DNA of 64,000 nt from Domibacillus sp. DTU_2020_1001157_1_SI_ALB_TIR_016 (lineage in GTDB: Bacteria; Bacillota; Bacilli; Bacillales; Domibacillaceae), in the NCBI RefSeq assembly GCF_032341995.1, contig NZ_CP135439.1:1240001-1304000 (forward strand), read 5' to 3'. This document shows positions 58,279 through 64,000 of this stretch, piece after piece; position 1 is the first letter of the stretch, and each line of letters starts with the position of its first letter. The notes under the pieces are model-generated. The model was given only the letters and a program-made list of their open reading frames with translations, was not told the origin of the DNA and did not search any database. The translations under genes and the position numbers were made by a program.

Positions 58279-59223
58279 TTGAAAACAACAAACAAAGAAC
58301 TCAGTCCTGTTCAACAGCTGCTTGAAAAAAAATATAATAGCGGCTTTTTGAACAGAAGTGAAAAAATTATTCCGGTGGTTTTGTTTTTTATGGCTGCCGT
58401 TTCAGTGTTAACTACACTCGGAATCGTTTTAACACTGATTTTTGAAACGATCACTTTCTTCGGTGATGTTTCGATCGTTGAATTTTTTACAGCTAAAGAG
58501 TGGTATCCATTCTCAGGAACGGATCCTGTTTACGGTATCTGGCCGCTTGTATTGGGTACATTAAAAATAACAATAATTGCTTCATTATTTGCTATCCCAA
58601 TCGGGCTTGCAGTAGCTTTGTATTTAAGTGAATATGCAAGTACGCGCACACGTAAAATTATGAAGCCAATTCTTGAAGTGCTTGCAGGTGTTCCAACGAT
58701 TGTTTACGGCTTTTTTGCCTTAACATTTATTACTCCGGTTTTACGCGGTATTTTCCCTTCGCTTGAAATGTTTAATGCGATCAGCCCGGGAATCGTAGTT
58801 GGAATCATGATTATTCCAACGATTGTTTCCCTGTCTGAAGATGCTCTTTCTTCGGTTCCAGAATCTGTTCGCCAAGGTGCGCTTGCACTCGGGTCGACAA
58901 AATGGGAAACCGCATCAAAAGTTATTTTCCCGGCAGCTCTTTCCGGTATTCTTGCATCGATTGTGCTTGGTGTCTCCCGCGCTATCGGGGAAACGATGAT
59001 TGTATCCATTGCAGCAGGATCAACGCCATCTGCTTCCTTGGATTTAACAACATCCCTACAAACAATGACATCCTACATTGTACAGGTTACGACTGGTGAT
59101 GCAGGATTTGGCACGACGATTTATTACAGTATTTATTCTGTCGGCTTTACATTGTTTATTTTCACCCTTCTGATGAATATACTAGCTCAATTCATCTCGA
59201 AGCGTTTCAGGGAGGAATACTAA
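58279..59223 (+). CDS. pstC: Phosphate ABC transporter permease PstC
   Basis: One of two membrane subunits for phosphate import; 314 aa, six helices. The coupling motif GALALGSTKWETASKVIFPAAL is near 198-219 and AIGETMIVSIAAG follows. The start is TTG 58279 with GAAAGGAGC upstream. It overlaps the next gene by one base (TAATG). Confidence 0.95.
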   Translation: MKTTNKELSPVQQLLEKKYNSGFLNRSEKIIPVVLFFMAAVSVLTTLGIVLTLIFETITFFGDVSIVEFFTAKEWYPFSGTDPVYGIWPLVLGTLKITIIASLFAIPIGLAVALYLSEYASTRTRKIMKPILEVLAGVPTIVYGFFALTFITPVLRGIFPSLEMFNAISPGIVVGIMIIPTIVSLSEDALSSVPESVRQGALALGSTKWETASKVIFPAALSGILASIVLGVSRAIGETMIVSIAAGSTPSASLDLTTSLQTMTSYIVQVTTGDAGFGTTIYYSIYSVGFTLFIFTLLMNILAQFISKRFREEY

Positions 59224-60107
59224 TGGAAAACACTGCACGGGTTAAATCAGAAGAAATGGTAAGCCGTATTGACGGCCGCTTAGCAAAAAATAAAGTCGTC
59301 AAAGGAATTTTCTTGACGGCAACGATTTTTACGTCCATTATTTTAATTGTGCTGCTTTATCGTATCATTTCACAAGGTGCTCCTTATTTAACATGGGACT
59401 TTTTCCAGAATTTCGCGTCACGCCGTCCTGAGCAGGCGGGAATTAAAGCAGCTGTTATTGGTACGCTTTGGATGATGAGTGTGGTTATTCCTACAGCCGC
59501 TATTTTGGGAGTCGGTACAGCGATTTACCTGGAAGAGTACGCAAAGAAAAACAAGCTAACTCGCTGGATTCAAATGAATATTTCAAATTTAGCGGGTGTG
59601 CCTTCTGTTGTATTTGGTCTTCTTGGCTTAACTATTTTCGTTCGTGTGTTTGGCTTTGGGAATAGTATTTTAGCTGCAGGATTTACAATGGCTCTGCTTG
59701 TTCTTCCGGTTGTCATCGTAGCAGCCCAGGAAGCGATACGCGCTGTTCCAAAGGAACTTAAGGAAGCATCATTTGGTCTTGGGGCAACAAAGTGGCAGAC
59801 GATCTACCGAGTAGTTCTTCCGTATGCGGTACCGGGTATTGCAACAGGAAGCATCTTAGCTTTTTCACGTGCTATTGGTGAAACGGCTCCGCTTATTGTC
59901 GTCGGCATTCCAACATTCGTTGCGTTTCTGCCATCTGGCTACTTGGATTCATTTACAGCACTTCCAATGCAAATTTACAACTGGACAAGCCGTCCGCAAG
60001 TTGACTTCCATAACCTTGCAGCTGCGGGTATTATCATCCTGCTGGCCGTGCTTATTTTAATGAATTCTGTTGCAGTTTGGATCCGCAACCGTTATCAGGC
60101 AAGATAA
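59223..60107 (+). CDS. pstA: Phosphate ABC transporter permease PstA
   Basis: The second permease; 294 aa with six helices. [25 protein letters not shown] (split near 178-202) is the coupling loop and [14 protein letters not shown] is conserved. It forms a heterodimer with PstC in the membrane. It is followed by pstB after 44 bases. Confidence 0.95.
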   Translation: MENTARVKSEEMVSRIDGRLAKNKVVKGIFLTATIFTSIILIVLLYRIISQGAPYLTWDFFQNFASRRPEQAGIKAAVIGTLWMMSVVIPTAAILGVGTAIYLEEYAKKNKLTRWIQMNISNLAGVPSVVFGLLGLTIFVRVFGFGNSILAAGFTMALLVLPVVIVAAQEAIRAVPKELKEASFGLGATKWQTIYRVVLPYAVPGIATGSILAFSRAIGETAPLIVVGIPTFVAFLPSGYLDSFTALPMQIYNWTSRPQVDFHNLAAAGIIILLAVLILMNSVAVWIRNRYQAR

Positions 60108-60151
60108 TAAACATTGGGAAATCGCGATTGAAAACTTGGAGGGAATGTAAA

Positions 60152-60961
60152 ATGGCGTTAACTGCTGTAAATACAACGAAAAACAATCAGTCTGTTCAAA
60201 ACGAGGAACTGTTCGTATATAACACTAAAAATTTAAACTTATGGTATGGAGAGCACCATGCTCTTAAAAACATCAATTTAGGTATTAAAGAGCGGGAAGT
60301 CACAGCGATTATTGGTCCATCAGGCTGTGGAAAATCAACATACATTAAAACATTAAACCGCATGATCGATCTTGTGCCAGGTGTAAAAACAACGGGGCAG
60401 ATCGAATATCGCGACCGGGACATTTTCAGCAAAGATTTTCTTGTAGAAGAATTGCGGACACGTGTCGGCATGGTATTCCAAAAGCCGAATCCGTTCCCGA
60501 AATCTATTTATGAAAATATTGCATTCGGCTTGAAAATTCACGGTATTAAAAACAAGCAAATCATTACTGAAACAGTGGAAAAGAGCTTGCGTGGAGCAGC
60601 TCTTTGGGATGAAGTAAAAGACCGCATCCACGAACCTGCTTATGGTTTGTCAGGTGGACAGCAGCAGCGTCTTTGCATTGCGCGCTGCCTGGCTCTTGAG
60701 CCGGATGTGATTTTAATGGATGAGCCAACTTCTGCATTAGACCCGGTTTCAACTCTAAAAGTGGAAGAACTTATTCAAGAACTAAAAGAAAAATACTCCA
60801 TCATTATCGTGACACACAATATGCAACAAGCTGCTCGTATCTCTGATAAAACAGCTTTCTTCTTAAACGGAGAAGTTGTGGAGTTTGATTCTACAGATAC
60901 TATTTTTAACAATCCTGCAGATAGTCGTACAGATGATTATATTTCAGGACGATTCGGATAA
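60152..60961 (+). CDS. pstB: Phosphate ABC transporter ATPase PstB
   Basis: The ATPase; 269 aa. [18 protein letters not shown] (Walker A, about 51-68), [10 protein letters not shown] (Q-loop), [16 protein letters not shown] (signature) and [14 protein letters not shown] (Walker B) are intact. ATG 60152 follows TTGGAGGGAATG; upstream frame codons overlap pstA. Only one pstB is present (B. subtilis has two), and no phoU follows. Confidence 0.96.
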   Translation: MALTAVNTTKNNQSVQNEELFVYNTKNLNLWYGEHHALKNINLGIKEREVTAIIGPSGCGKSTYIKTLNRMIDLVPGVKTTGQIEYRDRDIFSKDFLVEELRTRVGMVFQKPNPFPKSIYENIAFGLKIHGIKNKQIITETVEKSLRGAALWDEVKDRIHEPAYGLSGGQQQRLCIARCLALEPDVILMDEPTSALDPVSTLKVEELIQELKEKYSIIIVTHNMQQAARISDKTAFFLNGEVVEFDSTDTIFNNPADSRTDDYISGRFG

Positions 60962-60966
60962 AAAAG

Positions 60967-60997
60967 AAAAGCCGGCGCTAAAGCGTCGGCTTTTTTG
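60967..60997. terminator. Terminator of the pst operon
   Basis: AAAAGCCGGCGC and GCGTCGGCTTTTTT pair around taaa; it serves pstB and possibly the convergent minus-strand gene. Confidence 0.9.
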
Positions 60998-61006
60998 TTA
61001 TGCTGT

Positions 61007-61438
61007 TTATTTTGTTAGTGCATCAGCCACTTCTTTTTCTGTCATGTCCTTTTTTAAAACAAACGACCCTGTTTGCAGCTTATCCGCGTATCCATTGGCT
61101 GTTAAAAATTGATTAAAAGCTGCCTGGTCCTGGATGATGCCGGATTCCTTTAATTTGGCCGCAATTTCATTAGAAGACATGCCGGATTCAATTATAACTG
61201 TAACGGATTGAACAGCCGTTTTGGGGGCTGTCGTTTCTTTTTGGGCAGAATCAAGCTGTTTTTCTGTCTGTTCGTTTTCTTTTTTTTGAACGACATAATT
61301 CTCTGCCTCCAGCCGTTGAATCATTTGTTGTGCTGATAGTTCAATAGGGCGCTCGGGCGCTGTTTGATCAGAAATATACAGGGCTGCTGAAGCCGCAAGA
61401 AGACCGAAGCCGAAAGCGCGAATAGGTTGTTTCCTCAT
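61007..61438 (-). CDS. Small membrane protein with an MltG/YceG-like domain
   Basis: 143 aa: a hydrophobic N-terminus (FGFGLLAASAALYIS, about residues 10-24), a Glu/Lys/Gln-rich linker (about 40-75), and a C-terminal region (VTVIIESGMSSNEIAAKLKESG to SFVLKKDMTEKEVADAL) that looks like the LysM-like N-terminal domain of endolytic transglycosylase MltG. The catalytic domain of MltG is absent. It holds the place of B. subtilis yqzC after the pst genes. It overlaps the upstream gene by four bases. Confidence 0.78.
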   Translation of the reverse strand: MRKQPIRAFGFGLLAASAALYISDQTAPERPIELSAQQMIQRLEAENYVVQKKENEQTEKQLDSAQKETTAPKTAVQSVTVIIESGMSSNEIAAKLKESGIIQDQAAFNQFLTANGYADKLQTGSFVLKKDMTEKEVADALTK

Positions 61439-61803
61439 ATTGATGAACTCTCCGTCTGCATGTTTTCATCCAAAATGCTCTTTACCTGCTCGGTTGAAAG
61501 AGAGGATTGTGCAGCAATTTGGGCAATAGGTGTGCCTTGCTGATAAAGGGCAATCACCTGGCTTTGAATAATTTTATTTATAGCAGCAGCCGGCTTTTTG
61601 GTATGTACTGCAGGTGTTTCTCCAATGAGCAGCTCTTCCTCAAGCACTTTTAATTTTTTGTTAAATTGATAGTGCTCCTGTAACATTTTCATGGATAATT
61701 CCTCAATGTCTTTTTCCAGCTGCCGCTGTTTATCGGGCAGAAAAAAGGACAGCAAAATAAAAAAAGCACCGGCGCAGGCCAATCCGATGGTTAGTTCATT
61801 CAT
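61435..61803 (-). CDS. Membrane-anchored coiled-coil protein with C-terminal HTH
   Basis: 122 aa: one N-terminal helix (IGLACAGAFFILLSFFL), a coiled coil (KQRQLEKDIEELSMKMLQEH, about 25-60), and a C-terminal helix-turn-helix-like segment (VIALYQQGTPIAQIAAQSSL). The architecture resembles DUF6115/SwrB-type proteins; the slot is that of B. subtilis yqzD. ATG 61803 follows GAAAGGAGAT on the minus strand; the open frame further upstream reads non-coding sequence. Coupled to the MltG-like gene (ATGA). Function unknown. Confidence 0.8.
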   Translation of the reverse strand: MNELTIGLACAGAFFILLSFFLPDKQRQLEKDIEELSMKMLQEHYQFNKKLKVLEEELLIGETPAVHTKKPAAAINKIIQSQVIALYQQGTPIAQIAAQSSLSTEQVKSILDENMQTESSSI

Positions 61804-61886
61804 ATGAAATCTCCTTTCGTTTTCTTTGTCCATATTGTACCACATTGTATCCGCGGGAAGGGGTGCGTTGGGCAATTGCCGCCTGC

Positions 61887-61915
61887 TATTGAACGTGATA
61901 CCATAATGATATAAT
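61887..61915 (+). promoter_or_regulatory. Possible promoter of the DUF4912 gene
   Basis: A perfect TATAAT (61910-61915) lies 17 bp after TATTGA (61887-61892); TTGAAC (61889-61894) gives a 15-bp spacer. The -35 is weak. Confidence 0.5.
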
Positions 61916-61957
61916 GATATTTTGATTAGGAAAACTGCCGGATCGAGGTGATACATA

Positions 61958-62524
61958 TTGATTGAGGAGATTGTAAGGCTGAAAAATGAGAATTTCTCTT
62001 GGGAACAAATTGCAGCAACATTATCTATTCCAAAGCAGCAGGCAAAACAAGAGTGGCAGTATAGACTAACAGAAAAAGCAAAGCGAAACGTACAAAATAG
62101 TCTTCATACTGTATTGTTGTCGAAAGAACGAATTTATTGCAAATGGCATCTCGATCCTTTTTTATTAAGGGCGGCTTTCTATTGTGAAACTCCGTTAAAT
62201 CCTGATGTACTGGATCTTCGTATTTTTGACGTAACAGATATTTATTTTAATGGAACGAACGCTCACTCCATGACATGTGTAAAAGTAAACATGGAGGATA
62301 GCTTCTGGATACTAAAAGGGTTAAAGAGCAATCGTTCTTACCTTTGTGAAATCGGCTATTTAACAAAAAACTATTCTTTTTGGCCGATTCTGCAATCACA
62401 TCCGGTTCATACTTCATACGAGCGCAGTACAGACTATATACTTAAAGCAGGAGAAGCGGAAGCGTTTTATCAACATTCTTTCAACGAGCCAGCCTGGATC
62501 GAACATCCAGATTGCTTGCAATAA
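61958..62524 (+). CDS. DUF4912 domain protein
   Basis: A soluble protein of 188 aa. The first 40 residues (VRLKNENFSWEQIAATLSIP) look like a helix-turn-helix. The rest fits DUF4912: YCKWHLDPFLLRAAFYC, LRIFDVTDIYFNGTNAHS, and NRSYLCEIGYLTKNYSFWPIL, with SHPVHTSYE following. The domain's function is not known. TTG 61958 follows GGAGGT-like GATCGAGGTGA. The next gene starts 30 bases on, so the two are probably one operon; this suggests a role in polysaccharide metabolism or its control. Confidence 0.8.
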   Translation: MIEEIVRLKNENFSWEQIAATLSIPKQQAKQEWQYRLTEKAKRNVQNSLHTVLLSKERIYCKWHLDPFLLRAAFYCETPLNPDVLDLRIFDVTDIYFNGTNAHSMTCVKVNMEDSFWILKGLKSNRSYLCEIGYLTKNYSFWPILQSHPVHTSYERSTDYILKAGEAEAFYQHSFNEPAWIEHPDCLQ

Positions 62525-62554
62525 ACCGATACTAGCTGAAGGAGGTAAGGGAAA

Positions 62555-64000
62555 ATGAAATATTCTTTTTCAAATATTATGATGGTTAATCATCCCTTTC
62601 GGCCTCTTGCTCTGGCTGGGTCGACAGCAGACAGCGAGGAAATCATCACACTGATGAAGGCATATGGAACCCTGCTTGAAGCAGCAAGCCGTACGGAGCC
62701 TGGAAAGCCGGTTACAGGCGTTGTGAATTTATTTACATTGGGCTGGATGAATGGAGCTCGAGGAAAGATGGCTGTCGCTTCTTTTATGAAGCTTCAATCG
62801 GACGGGGTACTGCCAGCGGTTTTACGCGCACATAACGGATCTTTTATTCAAGCTTTTAAAGAGTTGATGACACAGCAAAAGCTTGTGCTGCTGCCTGTGT
62901 CTCTCAGCCAGTTTCCTTTGACGGCTTATACACTAAAAGGGGCAGCAAAGGAAGACTTAAAACGAACTTCTGCTATATGGAAAGAACTATTTGGCACTCC
63001 GCCTTTATCCATATGGCTTCCGCGTGGCGCTTATACACCTGGGATAGACGAACTTCTTTTGCAGGAAGGCTGTCAGTTCGTATTTCTTCCGAATGATGCT
63101 TTTCCTTTGGAGGAACAGGAAGGGGTTCAGTGGGTGTCTCCGCGCGGCCTTGAACTGATTCCGTATCAGAAGGATCATCAAGAAAACGGAACAACAGGCG
63201 TCACGCTTTTTTCTTTAGCTGGGCAGGGCGCCTGCATGCATTGGGAAGATATTCAAAAAAAGCAGGTATCCTCGTCTGATCGTTCTTCTGCAAAGCGTGT
63301 GATTCATTTTCCACTCGTGTATGAAAACTTGAATGAAGGACATACATTGATTACGGCGGAAGAACTTCATCGTTGTGATCCTATTATTCATTTAAAAGAA
63401 GAGTGGGACGAAAAGTATGCCCTCGCTATTTCAGAAGCGGCAGGTGTTTTAGATCTGGAATGGGCTTACTGTATTTATGCGGCTGTTCATGGTTTAAAAG
63501 AGGAATTAAAAAGCGCTATTGATTCCTTGCGCTACTTATTAGATGGAGCCCATAAAGAGTTTCCTGACCTTGATTATGCACACCAGCGCATGCGTCTTCA
63601 TTATGGAGTAACGCTTCAATCCAAACAGTTTGTTGGCGGCGTAGAAAGAATGGAAGGAGCTGTCCTGCTGCTTTCATGGGAGTATCCGCCAAACATTGTC
63701 GGGGGAATGGCACGGCATGTTCATGGACTTGCAGAAGCACTTGTTGCCTCTGGACGTGAAGTGATTGTTTTGACATCTTCCCATCATGAATCAGCAGAAT
63801 ATGAATGTGTCAATGGCGTTCACATTTATCGATCCGGCCCGCTTCATAAAGGAGAGCAGGATTTTTTAAAGCAAACCTCCGATTTGAATCTGTGTCTTTT
63901 TCAAAAAGCGATGGAGCTGATGCACAAGCATGACATTGCTCTTATTCATACCCACGACTGGCTGACAGGAGACGCGGCAATTCTGCTTGCCGAACAAAAG
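62555..64000 (+). CDS. Degenerate GH57-like branching domain fused to GT4 glycosyltransferase (cut by window end)
   Basis: The frame is open from ATG 62555 (after GGAGGTAAGG) to the last base, 482 codons, with no stop. Residues 1 to about 360 resemble DUF1957/GH57 1,4-alpha-glucan branching proteins: LLPVSLSQFPLTAY, and SIWLPRGAYTPGIDELLLQEG near 152-172. In active enzymes I expect Glu (WLPEC) where this has WLPRG (Arg 157), and the N-terminal HxHxP motif is missing (VNHPFRP). From about 366 a GT4/glycogen-synthase-like domain begins (LLLSWEYPPNIVGGMARHVHGLAEAL), with IHTHDWLTGDAA near 465. It probably makes a glucan-like polymer from nucleotide sugar; donor and product are unknown. Confidence 0.82.
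   Translation, partial: MKYSFSNIMMVNHPFRPLALAGSTADSEEIITLMKAYGTLLEAASRTEPGKPVTGVVNLFTLGWMNGARGKMAVASFMKLQSDGVLPAVLRAHNGSFIQAFKELMTQQKLVLLPVSLSQFPLTAYTLKGAAKEDLKRTSAIWKELFGTPPLSIWLPRGAYTPGIDELLLQEGCQFVFLPNDAFPLEEQEGVQWVSPRGLELIPYQKDHQENGTTGVTLFSLAGQGACMHWEDIQKKQVSSSDRSSAKRVIHFPLVYENLNEGHTLITAEELHRCDPIIHLKEEWDEKYALAISEAAGVLDLEWAYCIYAAVHGLKEELKSAIDSLRYLLDGAHKEFPDLDYAHQRMRLHYGVTLQSKQFVGGVERMEGAVLLLSWEYPPNIVGGMARHVHGLAEALVASGREVIVLTSSHHESAEYECVNGVHIYRSGPLHKGEQDFLKQTSDLNLCLFQKAMELMHKHDIALIHTHDWLTGDAAILLAEQK

Overview
The window is a chromosome segment of a low-to-moderate GC, endospore-forming member of the Bacillales, most like Bacillaceae. The basis is gene content and order: the run from yqeG to the pst operon follows the gene order I know from Bacillus subtilis (competence genes comER and comEA-EB-EC, spore genes gpr, spoIIP, yqfC, yqfD, the hrcA-grpE-dnaK-dnaJ heat-shock operon, dnaG-sigA, pbpA-pst). 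Protein sequences are clearly diverged from B. subtilis, so it is a different species or genus; I do not decide which. Almost all genes read on the + strand, with tight spacing, overlapping stop/start codons, strong GGAGG-type ribosome binding sites and many GTG and TTG starts.

Layout: 1-300 holds a cluster of DnaA boxes and the yqeG promoter. 299-5268 is the yqeG-yqeH-aroE-yhbY-nadD-yqeK-rsfS-yqeM operon (ribosome assembly, shikimate and NAD synthesis). 5334-9704 is the competence block. 9724-13665 holds yqzM, holA, rpsT, gpr and spoIIP. 13685-16952 is lepA and hemW, separated by a dispersed repeat. 17001-24883 is the CIRCE-controlled heat-shock operon through prmA, rsmE and mtaB. 24994-34005 runs deoC, rpsU, yqeY, a short nfeD, floA, yqfB, yqfC, yqfD, phoH, ybeY, dgkA, cdd, era and recO. 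A glycine T-box precedes glyQ-glyS, followed by ccpN-ppsR. A structured leader precedes dnaG-sigA. 42183-49310 holds a membrane protein, cccA, trmK, yqfO, ispH, yqfQ, cshB, nfo and yqfT. 49339-51460 is a zinc uptake operon ending in zur. 51490-53815 (minus strand) is a nucleotidase, ispG and a DUF1189 protein. 54012-60961 is sodA, pbpA and the phosphate-controlled pstSCAB operon.

The last 3 kb leave the conserved order. Two small minus-strand membrane-associated genes face a DUF4912 gene, followed by a large open frame running off the window that joins a degenerate GH57-like glucan-branching domain to a GT4 glycosyltransferase. The segment expected to carry the GH57 nucleophile reads WLPRGAY. 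This pair is my best candidate for a poorly described system, perhaps glucan-type polysaccharide synthesis.

Other points of interest: a two-copy MITE-like repeat (lepA-hemW and yqfO-ispH) associated with terminator hairpins; a three-hairpin dnaG leader; loss of pgpH between phoH and ybeY, and of the protease half of NfeD; an apparent ATA start for yqfB; a hairpin hiding the yqfC ribosome binding site; a four-repeat PHO box; and a strong uridine-less hairpin between pstS and pstC. No tRNA, rRNA, CRISPR array, transposase or prophage gene was seen.
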